From: Butyribacter intestini
GTDB lineage: Bacteria > Bacillota > Clostridia > Lachnospirales > Lachnospiraceae
DNA length: 64,000 bases
Direction of reading: 5' to 3'
Assembly: GCA_001414325.1 (NCBI GenBank)
Contig: LLKB01000001.1
Span: forward strand, 758,437-822,436
Within the stretch, counting starts at the first letter, position 1. Every line of letters begins with the position of its first letter. Of this stretch, positions 27,456 to 35,516 are shown in pieces. The position numbers and the translations under genes are program-made. The notes beneath the pieces were generated by a model. The model had not been told where the DNA came from. It searched no databases and worked only from the letters and a program-made list of their open reading frames with translations.

Positions 27456-27478
27456 GCGTTTAGACAAATTGTCCAAAC
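27456..27478 (+). repeat. Leader palindrome, copy 6 of 6
   Basis: Core TTTAGACAAATTGTCCAAA, 19 bases before the mobC ATG and just ahead of its GAAGGGAG ribosome-binding site. Confidence 0.75.
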
Positions 27479-27497
27479 ATAAGAAGGGAGTGACCGC

Positions 27498-27827
27498 ATG
27501 AATGACGCAAAAACAGAGATCCTTCGAGTAAGAATGACACCGATGGAAAAAGCTGCCCTGTCAAGACAGGCAAACGATCAGCACAAAACTATGAGTGAAT
27601 ATATCCGCAGCATTGCCAAATGTCCGCCGGAGGTGACAAGGGATGAGTTTGACGGTTCGATTCTGCAGATGATCTATGAGATCAACAAAATCGGTGTGAA
27701 CATCAATCAGATCGCCAAAAAGTATAACGAACACAATTATGTGGAACCGAGAGCAGATCTGTTAGAAAAGCTGGATGAAGTTTATGGAATGATGAAAAGC
27801 ACCATCCGGCTTATGAAAGGGGCATAA
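27498..27827 (+). CDS. mobC: MobC-family relaxosome accessory protein
   Basis: 109 residues. The N-terminal half is a ribbon-helix-helix (ILRVRMTPMEKAALSRQAND, then KTMSEYIRSIA), and the C-terminal half carries the MobC motif IYEINKIGVNINQIAKKYNEH. MobC proteins bind oriT and help the relaxase melt and nick it. The gene directly precedes the relaxase and follows the candidate oriT and two leader palindromes. Length and domain order are normal for the family. Confidence 0.85.
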   Translation: MNDAKTEILRVRMTPMEKAALSRQANDQHKTMSEYIRSIAKCPPEVTRDEFDGSILQMIYEINKIGVNINQIAKKYNEHNYVEPRADLLEKLDEVYGMMKSTIRLMKGA

Positions 27828-27854
27828 GGAAACACAAGAAACGGAGGGAGCGTG

Positions 27855-28928
27855 ATGTCGTTAATCATCAAGATGGATGCCATCAAGACAAAGGAACATT
27901 TAAGAAAGTCCATTCCGTATATCTTCAATGAAAGAAAGACGGATGGTCTGTGCTTCAGCAATGCCGGGGTGACACCGGAGCAGATCTTGGATACATTTTT
28001 TTTGACAAAGCAGCTACGCTCCACGCACGGTACCAGAGAAGGTTATCATTTTAAGTTTTCTTTTTCAAAGGATGAGATGATACTGCCGGAGGAGGCTATG
28101 GAGTTTGTAAAGGAATGGACAGAAGAATATCTTGCCGGGGCGTATGACTATGCCTGCTCGGTTCATAAAGACAGAGACCATATGCACATGCACTTGGTCT
28201 ATAATTCTGTCAGCAGAAGTGGTGGAAAGTACCGTTATCAAAAAGGAGACTGGGAGAAAGTGATACGACCACTGACAAACCGGCTGGCAGAAAAATATCA
28301 TACCGGATCATTAAAGGAAAAGGATCCGGAATTGGATTATTCAACAGATTATGAAAAAAAGGATGGCAAACGGACCGGAAAAGAGCAGGTGGAACGGGAC
28401 ATTGACCAGTGCATCCTCGAAAGCAGATCCTATGCAGATTTTAAGAAAAGAATGGTGCAGGATCACTATTACCAGTTGTGGGAAGGAGTTTCAAGAGAGC
28501 ATGGTGTCTACCTTGCCCTTACACCGCCGGGGAGAGGAAAAGCAATCCGCAGCTACCGATTAAGTGAGGGGTATATGCCGGTGGATATCGACAGGCGTAT
28601 CACATCGCAAAGACAGGAAAGAAAAGAAGAATTGTCCACAGGCAGAAATAAAAACCTTGATTGGGCAATGAGCAGAAACTATCAGTTTATCCCCTATGGT
28701 GAAATGTCAGAGTACCAGAAAATAATGGTGCGTCAGGTGCTGGAGGCAAGAAGATTGTACCGGCGGACAGGTACACCGCTTTATATGCATGAGCGGAGCG
28801 TCGGAGTGCTTCAAAAGATGAAGAATGAAACCAGAAAATGCGGTATTTATGTAAAGCGTAAAGAAGCACACAGGGTACAGAGAGAGTTGATACGAGTGAT
28901 GAAGCAAAGGAGGAATAAAACAAGGTGA
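27855..28928 (+). CDS. Relaxase/mobilisation nuclease (MOBP-like)
   Basis: About 357 residues from the ATG at 27855 (a GTG three bases earlier is too close to GGAGGG). The relaxase domain shows the metal-binding His cluster HKDRDHMHMH near residues 102-112, preceded by a histidine-rich strand (GYHFKFSFS). The early Tyr in SIPYIFNERK (near 20) is a candidate for the nucleophile that binds the nicked strand. It nicks the element at oriT and leads the strand into the recipient. The protein is shorter than many relaxases of 450-600 residues and lacks an obvious C-terminal helicase or primase domain. It overlaps the next gene by four bases. Confidence 0.8.
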   Translation: MSLIIKMDAIKTKEHLRKSIPYIFNERKTDGLCFSNAGVTPEQILDTFFLTKQLRSTHGTREGYHFKFSFSKDEMILPEEAMEFVKEWTEEYLAGAYDYACSVHKDRDHMHMHLVYNSVSRSGGKYRYQKGDWEKVIRPLTNRLAEKYHTGSLKEKDPELDYSTDYEKKDGKRTGKEQVERDIDQCILESRSYADFKKRMVQDHYYQLWEGVSREHGVYLALTPPGRGKAIRSYRLSEGYMPVDIDRRITSQRQERKEELSTGRNKNLDWAMSRNYQFIPYGEMSEYQKIMVRQVLEARRLYRRTGTPLYMHERSVGVLQKMKNETRKCGIYVKRKEAHRVQRELIRVMKQRRNKTR

Positions 28929-29455
28929 CGGAAGAACAAATGACATTGATAAAGACATTGATAAAAAAGCACGGTATTTTAGCAACAGATGGCGAATGGA
29001 CTTTAGTATTTCTTGGTGCTAGCTACGGATTGACGGAAAAACAGATTGACAGTTATCTGATAGCAGACACATTGGATTTGCTTGCAAAGCATGAAAAAAT
29101 GCTCTGCATTTTATTTGGGATAGAACCGGAATCTAATGGTGAAATTCAAAGAATGGAGAATCCGGCAGAGAGACTGCAGATGCTCCTCGCAGAGTATTTG
29201 GCTCACAATCAGTCAAAACAGGGTTATGAAGAAGTGATGGAGTATGTTATCAGGGACACCGGATTGTCGGCGGCACAGATTGAGCAGCTTCGTAAAGCGG
29301 TGGAGGCAAAAATGCCGGCAGAGGATGTCCTTGAGATGGCGAGAAATCGAAAGGATGTGATGGAGATACGACGGTGTATCGAATTTTATGAAATGATGGA
29401 GAAAGAACAGGAACCACAGGAGAAAGCAAAGAAAAACAGGAGGGAACGCAGATGA
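28925..29455 (+). CDS. Uncharacterised protein between relaxase and PcfB
   Basis: 176 residues, starting at a GTG that overlaps the relaxase stop (GTGA). It is mostly helical, with a KHGILATDGEWTLVFLGASYGLTEKQIDSYL segment (about 14-45; given here only as a region), a second helical repeat around VIRDTGLSAAQIEQLRKAVEA and a basic end (KAKKNRRERR). No membrane helix or catalytic motif is visible. Overlaps at both ends show it is translated with the relaxase and PcfB, so it is probably an accessory relaxosome or coupling factor. I do not recognise the family. Confidence 0.55.
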   Translation: MTEEQMTLIKTLIKKHGILATDGEWTLVFLGASYGLTEKQIDSYLIADTLDLLAKHEKMLCILFGIEPESNGEIQRMENPAERLQMLLAEYLAHNQSKQGYEEVMEYVIRDTGLSAAQIEQLRKAVEAKMPAEDVLEMARNRKDVMEIRRCIEFYEMMEKEQEPQEKAKKNRRERR

Positions 29456-30846
29456 GTGAAGAATTACAATCCTTAGTGCAGATCATTGAATTGTATGGAA
29501 GAGGGCTGGGCGGTTTAGGAAAGGCTATCCGCTTTTCAGCGAAAGGAGCAGCAAAAGGGGTGCAGATCGCACAGGTGAAAGCATTGCAGCACCGGATGAA
29601 ACTTCATTATGCCAGTGAGGGGACACACAATACCATGAAATTGTCTGATCTGGAGAAAATGACAGGCGGAAGATATACGATCTTGAATATTCCTTTGGAG
29701 GGGGAAAAAGAGCTGATCCCCTTTTATGACCGCTTGAAAAAGATGAAAGTAGCTTTTGCGGAACTGCCGGACTTAAATCTGGGAGACGGCTATACACAGA
29801 TCGCATACAATCCGGAGCAGGTGGAGAGCGTGCGTATGGTCATTGAATACTACAAAAAGAAATTCAGGGAAGAAGCGAAAGAGATCGATCTGGACGAATA
29901 TATGGGAATGGCAAGTCCCGGAGGACTGGAATATCTGGATGAACTTGCCGCCAAAGGATATGAAGGCAGGATGCATGAGGAGCAGCTTGAGGAGCTTCAG
30001 CAGCGGATACAGGATAAAGAGTATCTTCCAATCAGTATCAATGTGGAATCCCTTCTTTTGCGGGAAGAAAAAGATGCTTATCTGTTTCGTATTCCCCGTG
30101 GCAGGTTGGGAGAAAATCTTTCCAGTGCCATACGGATCAAAAAGTCAGACTGTATTCTTTTGGATGAGGGACAGACTGTGATCACCTGCCTGAAACGAGA
30201 GGGAGACATCTGGGGATATGCACTGGATCAAAGGCAGAACATCCATGAGAAAGAAAAAGTGAAACTGGACATTGCAAAATTGGAAAAAGCATTTGCCCCG
30301 GTGGGAAATGACCGTGTGAAAATGATCGAAAAACTGAAACCGGAGTATGCAGCGATCTTTCCATCTTTTAATCAGGGACAGGAGATGAAAGAAAAATCTT
30401 CTGTCCCTGAACCGGTTTCAGAGAAAACAGTGGGGAAAGTGTTGACCCTGGAAAAAATGAAAGAGCGTTATCAAAGTCCGGAATACATCCCGGTAACCTT
30501 TGACATGGAAACACAGATGGTGGCAGAATCACCAAATCTCTATATAGCCAATCTTCCAAAGGAGCCGCAGGAATCCAAAGACTTTATCCGGTGTATTTCC
30601 TTGGATAAGGCAGAAGTAAGTATTTCGGAGGATGGAAAACGGCTGCAGGCATACCTGAAGCGGAGCGGAACTTCTGAGGTTCGGGAAATTGATTTGGAGG
30701 GAAAAGAACTGCGAAAATACAGCAAAAAGAATGAAGACATTGCGGCAGAGTGTCTGAAGTATCAGAGAAGCAGAGGGAGAGAGAGGCAGCCGGTACCGGA
30801 AGAGATATTGCGGCACAAACCGGATGTAAACCTTAAGAAACGATAG
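29452..30846 (+). CDS. PcfB-family (DUF3801) conjugation protein
   Basis: 464 residues, starting with an ATGA overlap. The first 150 residues carry the PcfB/DUF3801 pattern: GRGLGGLGKAIRFSAKGAAKG, then LHYASEGTHNTMKLSDLEKM and a LKKMKVAFAELPDLNLGDG strand-helix. PcfB acts with the VirD4-like coupling protein PcfC to bring the relaxosome to the channel. The remaining 300 residues are longer than plain PcfB and contain two similar blocks (PISINVESLLLREEKDAYLFRIPRG and PVTFDMETQMVAESPNLYIANLPKE as regions near 195 and 345), which looks like an internal duplication of a substrate- or DNA-binding module. Confidence 0.7.
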   Translation: MSEELQSLVQIIELYGRGLGGLGKAIRFSAKGAAKGVQIAQVKALQHRMKLHYASEGTHNTMKLSDLEKMTGGRYTILNIPLEGEKELIPFYDRLKKMKVAFAELPDLNLGDGYTQIAYNPEQVESVRMVIEYYKKKFREEAKEIDLDEYMGMASPGGLEYLDELAAKGYEGRMHEEQLEELQQRIQDKEYLPISINVESLLLREEKDAYLFRIPRGRLGENLSSAIRIKKSDCILLDEGQTVITCLKREGDIWGYALDQRQNIHEKEKVKLDIAKLEKAFAPVGNDRVKMIEKLKPEYAAIFPSFNQGQEMKEKSSVPEPVSEKTVGKVLTLEKMKERYQSPEYIPVTFDMETQMVAESPNLYIANLPKEPQESKDFIRCISLDKAEVSISEDGKRLQAYLKRSGTSEVREIDLEGKELRKYSKKNEDIAAECLKYQRSRGRERQPVPEEILRHKPDVNLKKR

Positions 30847-30850
30847 GAAA

Positions 30851-30886
30851 GCAGTGTGAAATAAATGATCAGATTTTTCACACTGC
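30851..30886 (+). terminator. 11-bp inverted repeat between pcfB and virD4
   Basis: GCAGTGTGAAA (30851-30861) pairs exactly with TTTCACACTGC (30876-30886). No clean T-run follows, so it may be a weak terminator, an RNA processing site or an operator for the next gene. Confidence 0.45.
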
Positions 30887-30941
30887 GAATTTATAGTTTT
30901 GGCTCAAACTTTGTGGGCTGAGAAAGGAATATAGGATCCAT

Positions 30942-33230
30942 ATGAAACGAAAGAAAGAATGCTCCCGTGCAACGTATGTTGCCGGTGACAGCAGAAAAAG
31001 AAGATTACACCAATTATTCAAAGTGTGTGCGGTTTTGTTACTGCCCACGCTTTATTTGTTTTACAGTCTTAGCGGATTGTATCTTGTGGATGTGGAAATA
31101 TCAAAATTGAAAGAACAGATCGTCTGGTGTCTGCTGCATCCGTTGAAAGTTTATAATGACAAAAGTTACAGTATGGTTTTGGTGGGAGGTTTGCTGTGGA
31201 TGATCTGCAGTTTTCAGGCATACAGTAAAAGCGACCATAACCGGATGCCCGGCAATGAGTTTGGTTCTGCCAAATGGGGCGAAGTGCGGGCGTTCAATGA
31301 AAAGTATGCCGCAAGGACAGAAGAAACAAAGTCCGGTCTGTCTCCAGAAAACAAAGTGTTATCGCAAAATGTGCGTTTCCGCTACGACTCGGATACTCTT
31401 CGCAATAACAACATCGTGGTTGTTGGGGGCAGTGGTGCCGGCAAGACAGCGTTCTTCCTGACACCCAATCTGATGTCGTTACACGACTGCAACATCTATA
31501 CGGATCCGAAGGGAAGCCTTGCGGAGGAGCTGGGAGCATGGCTGGCGAAACAGAAGGATACCAGAGTATATACGCTGAACTTGTGTGAAATGGAGAAAAG
31601 TATGCATTTCAATCCGTTTCCGTATATCCGCAGTAAGAGCGATATCACGAAGCTGGTGACGAATCTGATCCAGAATACAAACTCAGCAAATATCAAAAAT
31701 TCTTCTCAGGATCCTTTCTGGGAAAAGGCAGAGCGAATGTTCCTAGAAAGCCTTTTTCTCTATGTATGGATGGAGTGTCCGAAGGGGGTATATAACCCAA
31801 AAAGAGGAAAGGCAGAACTTCTACAGAGAAACTGGAAATCCATTCTTTATCTGTTAGATGAGGCACAGTTCGTGGATGAAGATACGCCGCCAAAGTTAGA
31901 TGAACGCATGAAAGAACTGGCGAAGAAAAAGTCGGATCATCCGGCCGTAAAAGCATACCAGCGTTATAGAGGAGGTCCAGATGAAACGATCCGTTCCGTC
32001 ATTATGACAGTCAATGCCCGGATGCAGCCTTTTGATAATGAGGAACTTTTGGAGATCTTTTCATCCAATGACATCCCGCTGGATGAGTTTGGAACGGGAA
32101 TGGATGGAGACGGGAAAACAAAGAGCAACCTTTTTATCATCATTCCGGATGATGACGATACCTTTAACTTCGTACCGGGGATGGTGTATACGCTGCTTTT
32201 TCAAGAACTGTACCGGCAGGCGAGATTCTTTGGCGGAAAACTGCCGATGGATGTGGGATTCTGGCTGGATGAAATGGCGAATATCAAGATGCCGAATAAC
32301 TTTGATAAGATCCTTGCCACCTGCAGAAGCCGTGGTGTGTACTGTGTGCCAATCTTACAGTCTCTGGCACAGCTAAAAACGCTTTTTGCGGATGGAGCAT
32401 GGGAAGGCATTGTCGGAAACTGCGATACTTTTATCTATCTGGGCGGTAACGAAGCAAGCACCTATGAATATGTCTCAAAGCTGCTTGGAAAATGGACGAT
32501 CGACAAACGAACCAGTGGAGAAAGCAAAGGAACCAGCAGTTCTTACAGTGAGAATTACGATGTGCTTGGCAGGGAGCTGATGTTAGAGTACGAGCTTCGC
32601 CTGTTGCCGGATGATGAATGTATTATTTTTGTGCGTGGGGAAAATCCGATTCGGGATAAGAAATGGTTCCCGTGGGAACACGAAGCATATCTGGAAGCAA
32701 GAAAATGTGATGCTTTTGTCCCGGCGGTGCAGAAAGAAAAACAGAAACAGCAGATGGAAGAATGTGACTTTATCGGGGAAGAGTCATTGAAATATCTCAA
32801 AAAGCAACAATCGAAAAATGAAAACATCCGGCTGTATGAACTGGACGCCTTTTCTTTTATGATGATGGATCTGGATGTGATGGAGAAGAAGATTCATTCC
32901 ACGCCAAAAGATGTCAAAGGGGCAGAAGTGGAAAAGACGATCACTGCCGGCATGATCCAGTCTGCGGTAAATTATGAAATGAAACGGGAAGCGGAAGAGC
33001 TCAAAGCATGGTTTATCGAAAACTTTGATAAACTCGCACTGCTTGATATCTATGCTTCCGAGTGGACGAGCGAGACAAGAAGAAAAGTAATCCGCGAACT
33101 GCTGCAGGCAGGAGCAGAGGAGGATGCGATCAAGTCCATCATCCGTCCGGAGATTGAGGAAGGACAGGTGCTGCAGAAAAAGAAAATGTGGTTGGAGATG
33201 GAGACAATAACCGACAGTTGTGACTTGTAA
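30942..33230 (+). CDS. virD4: VirD4/TraG-family coupling protein (CD1115 type)
   Basis: 762 residues. Two N-terminal membrane segments (VCAVLLLPTLYLFYSLSGLY and SMVLVGGLLWMICSF) precede the ATPase. Walker A GGSGAGKT lies near residue 161 with the typical FFLTPNLMSLHDCNIYTDPKG region after it (as a region), and Walker B GFWLDEMANI near 439. This is the hexameric coupling ATPase that hands the relaxosome to the secretion channel; PcfB, upstream, is its usual partner. It is the last conjugation gene of the module; AT content rises sharply just after it. Confidence 0.9.
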   Translation: MKRKKECSRATYVAGDSRKRRLHQLFKVCAVLLLPTLYLFYSLSGLYLVDVEISKLKEQIVWCLLHPLKVYNDKSYSMVLVGGLLWMICSFQAYSKSDHNRMPGNEFGSAKWGEVRAFNEKYAARTEETKSGLSPENKVLSQNVRFRYDSDTLRNNNIVVVGGSGAGKTAFFLTPNLMSLHDCNIYTDPKGSLAEELGAWLAKQKDTRVYTLNLCEMEKSMHFNPFPYIRSKSDITKLVTNLIQNTNSANIKNSSQDPFWEKAERMFLESLFLYVWMECPKGVYNPKRGKAELLQRNWKSILYLLDEAQFVDEDTPPKLDERMKELAKKKSDHPAVKAYQRYRGGPDETIRSVIMTVNARMQPFDNEELLEIFSSNDIPLDEFGTGMDGDGKTKSNLFIIIPDDDDTFNFVPGMVYTLLFQELYRQARFFGGKLPMDVGFWLDEMANIKMPNNFDKILATCRSRGVYCVPILQSLAQLKTLFADGAWEGIVGNCDTFIYLGGNEASTYEYVSKLLGKWTIDKRTSGESKGTSSSYSENYDVLGRELMLEYELRLLPDDECIIFVRGENPIRDKKWFPWEHEAYLEARKCDAFVPAVQKEKQKQQMEECDFIGEESLKYLKKQQSKNENIRLYELDAFSFMMMDLDVMEKKIHSTPKDVKGAEVEKTITAGMIQSAVNYEMKREAEELKAWFIENFDKLALLDIYASEWTSETRRKVIRELLQAGAEEDAIKSIIRPEIEEGQVLQKKKMWLEMETITDSCDL

Positions 33231-33783
33231 TTGATCAGGGAAATGGAAATAGATTATAGAAATAATTGTATCAAATGAAGGGAGTTAAAGAGTTTTTTTA
33301 TATTCTATAGATGCGATGATTTTTCTGGAAATTTTAGAGGATAAAAATTGATGAGTAGGAAATTATCATTAACACAAGTTATTTTATTAAATACGTAACA
33401 TTCATTTTATTTTCAATACTTATGATTACGTCAGCGAGTATTGTTTATTCATTATGCTGTAACATTCATTTGAATAAAGGTTAGAGTAATGAGTGTATAA
33501 GTTGCATGGATAATGTGGGTTTTGTGTACTATATAAGCGATGATAAGACTATCACAATTGAGCGTGCTTTCAATGATGTGAATCATGACTAGAGATGAAC
33601 ATGTGACAAGATGACTCATATCAATCAATGGAAAAATTAGAAAGGAGATGTATTTCAGTTTAATCAAAGAACAATATGTAATAAAAAAAGGAATTATATG
33701 TTGTGTCCTTTGGATTGATAATAAGTTATTCTGGAATTGGATGATTTAGATGAAGGTCAAATACAAACGAGGAGGGATTTGCC
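33231..33783 (+). promoter_or_regulatory. AT-rich gap with a 13-bp direct repeat upstream of the peptide gene
   Basis: No convincing gene is present in these 553 bases. GTAACATTCATTT occurs at 33395-33407 and again at 33459-33471, 64 bases apart, about six helical turns. The region probably holds the promoter and activator sites of the cluster that follows. I could not assign -35/-10 boxes with confidence. It is also the junction between the GC-richer transfer genes and the AT-rich cargo. Confidence 0.4.
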
Positions 33784-33876
33784 ATGAGTAAAGTGATGCA
33801 GTTACAGGGTTTAATGAAGAAATTTTCTAAGAAAAATGCTGTAAAGGTATGTTCATATTCAACAGATCTTACTTAA
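33784..33876 (+). CDS. Short Lys-rich peptide, candidate RiPP precursor for the radical SAM enzyme
   Basis: 30 codons with GGAGGG eight bases upstream of the ATG. The peptide begins MSKVMQLQGLMKKFSKK and ends VKVCSYSTDLT. An amphipathic, basic leader followed by a short Cys/Ser/Tyr/Thr-rich tail is the layout of ribosomally made, post-translationally modified peptide precursors. The gene is 118 bases upstream of a radical SAM enzyme, and a strong hairpin lies in that gap, as is common between precursor and enzyme genes. Nothing in the sequence proves modification. It could also be a regulatory leader peptide, but the strong ribosome-binding site and composition favour a precursor. Confidence 0.55.
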   Translation: MSKVMQLQGLMKKFSKKNAVKVCSYSTDLT

Positions 33877-33895
33877 TTATAAGCATTTATTATTT

Positions 33896-33938
33896 GATTG
33901 GTATTATTCTGGCTGGATAAATCATCCTAATACCAATC
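33896..33938 (+). terminator. Partial terminator/attenuator between peptide and radical SAM gene
   Basis: GATTGGTATTA (33896-33906) pairs perfectly with TAATACCAATC (33928-33938). The 21-base loop can fold further (GGAT/ATCC). It is followed by an A/T-rich stretch without a long T-run, which suggests a leaky terminator or an mRNA-stabilising hairpin favouring the peptide transcript. Confidence 0.6.
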
Positions 33939-33994
33939 TAAATATTAAGTAATAAACATAAAAATGCTAACCGAGAGAGATAGGAGGAAAATAA

Positions 33995-34996
33995 ATGATA
34001 AATAAAACAGATGATTATTTGCATTTTAGTATAACAGCAACGGGGAGATGCAATGCTTCTTGTAGCTATTGTCATTTTTATGCAAAAAGACCACGTCAAA
34101 ATATGATGTATGACATAAATGAGTATATTTTTAGATATTATATTGATTTGATTAAGTTTATTAAAGAAGACATTGGACAAAAGAAAATTACATATCGACT
34201 GTCGGGAGGCGAACCGTTGGTGATGGGGGATAGAGTTTTTGAAATGTCTAGGTATGCGTATGACAGGATAGGTCAAAAACTAAATATTCTAACCAATGGA
34301 ATAGCATTAAATGATAATATCATAGAAAAGGCTAAAAAAAATAATGTAGGAGCATTTATTGTATCATTAGAGAATCCGTTCGAGGTTGCTGAGGGGGCTG
34401 CAAATCCTCAAAATATAGTAAATAAAATTATAGATTTTAATTCAGATGAATTGCAAGTTCTTCCGGGGATTGTAATTGTAAGCAATAAGATGTTTGGCGA
34501 ATTAGAACATATATGTGATTATTTTTATGAGAACTTGGGATGTATACCGCCGATTTCCGAGAAAACATATGCTTTTTATGAAAGCCCTACACAAAAAGAG
34601 TTGGAAGCGTTGAAAGAGAATGTGGCTAATATTGTTGAGAAATATAGTGAAAAGACAAATTTAGAGTTATTTCCCTATATTATCCCAGAAATTATTAATG
34701 ATGGTGGAAATGAGTACTTGGTAGAGCTTGACATTGAAGGTAATTCAATTAAAGAAACTTATAATGCTTCATATGATTATTTGATGAAAAAAATAAAAAG
34801 GTCATATCCAACTGTGCAATGTAATAAACAATGTGATTGGTCTGAGTTTTGTATTACAAGAAAATGGATTTGGGATTATTCTACTAACGATATTAATGCT
34901 GAAACAAAAAGAGAAGATTATTGTTTATTAAAGCAAAGCTTATGTGAAGGATATCTTGAAGGGATGCTTAGAATTGAGAATAAAAGAAAAGAATAA
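33995..34996 (+). CDS. Radical SAM enzyme with C-terminal cysteine cluster
   Basis: 333 residues with TAGGAGG before the ATG. C19, C23 and C26 form the CxxxCxxC iron-sulfur motif (GRCNASCSYCHF) at the first strand, followed by the GGEP-like SAM-binding motif RLSGGEPLV. The C-terminal part (about 270-325) has five further Cys (QCNKQCDWSEFC, then DYC and SLC), consistent with a SPASM or twitch domain binding an auxiliary cluster; such enzymes usually modify peptides. It stands between the short peptide gene and two kinase-like genes, all AT-rich and closely spaced. The natural substrate is probably the 30-residue peptide, or else a tyrosine-like small molecule. Confidence 0.8.
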   Translation: MINKTDDYLHFSITATGRCNASCSYCHFYAKRPRQNMMYDINEYIFRYYIDLIKFIKEDIGQKKITYRLSGGEPLVMGDRVFEMSRYAYDRIGQKLNILTNGIALNDNIIEKAKKNNVGAFIVSLENPFEVAEGAANPQNIVNKIIDFNSDELQVLPGIVIVSNKMFGELEHICDYFYENLGCIPPISEKTYAFYESPTQKELEALKENVANIVEKYSEKTNLELFPYIIPEIINDGGNEYLVELDIEGNSIKETYNASYDYLMKKIKRSYPTVQCNKQCDWSEFCITRKWIWDYSTNDINAETKREDYCLLKQSLCEGYLEGMLRIENKRKE

Positions 34997-35516
34997 TGTG
35001 ATTATAATATATGGAATGCCAGCAACTGGAAAGAGCATGATATCTGTGGTATTAGCTGACGAAATAAAAAAGAATATGCAAAAAAAGGTTTTTTTGATTT
35101 CGGGAGACAAGTTGGCAAATATATATTATGGAGGTGCACATACGGATTATGCGTTAAATTTAAAATATAAAAATTTTGAAGGTATTTTAGAAAATATTTT
35201 AGAGGTTGATGCAGATATAGTTATTGAAGATTTTTTTAAAAGAAGCGAAGATTTTTATAAAATTAAAAAAAATATTGATGGTCTGAATAGAAATCTCGTT
35301 ATAATTAGAATACAATGCGCACTCGAAGAGAGAATAATTAGGGATTCGTTTAGAGATTCTGGAAATGAATTGGGACTAGAGAAAATGCTTATATACCAAA
35401 AGAAATATGAACATATATGTAAGGGGTTACCCTATGATATATGTTTTGATTCAGGAAAAGAAACTATTGATAGCATTGTTAAAGAAATAGAGGGACTTAT
35501 TGGATATAATGAATAG
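34974..35516 (+). CDS. P-loop kinase-like protein
   Basis: Begins inside the end of the radical SAM gene; start codons TTG 34974 and GTG 34944 are both possible, so the N terminus is uncertain. The P-loop GMPATGKS lies about 15 residues in, followed by FLISGDKLANIYYGGAHTDY (a lid/substrate region) and VIEDFFKRSEDF (Walker B-like). The fold resembles AAA_33/adenylylsulfate-kinase-type small-molecule kinases of about 180 residues. It overlaps the next gene by eight bases. With the NDP-kinase-like neighbour it suggests that a phosphorylated or nucleotide-linked intermediate is made. The substrate is unknown. Confidence 0.65.
   Translation: MRIKEKNNVIIIYGMPATGKSMISVVLADEIKKNMQKKVFLISGDKLANIYYGGAHTDYALNLKYKNFEGILENILEVDADIVIEDFFKRSEDFYKIKKNIDGLNRNLVIIRIQCALEERIIRDSFRDSGNELGLEKMLIYQKKYEHICKGLPYDICFDSGKETIDSIVKEIEGLIGYNE

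Noticed and set aside
9412-27478. CRISPR array made of the six palindromes
   Set aside because: The copies are kilobases apart or in pairs before genes, with no regular spacers and no cas genes.
33452-33667. Minus-strand frame of 71 codons in the gap before the cluster
   Set aside because: No ribosome-binding site and only AT-rich, hydrophobic composition expected by chance.
33648-33749. 33-codon frame upstream of the peptide gene
   Set aside because: The AAGGAG overlaps the ATG itself, so spacing is wrong, and the product shows no precursor-like layout.
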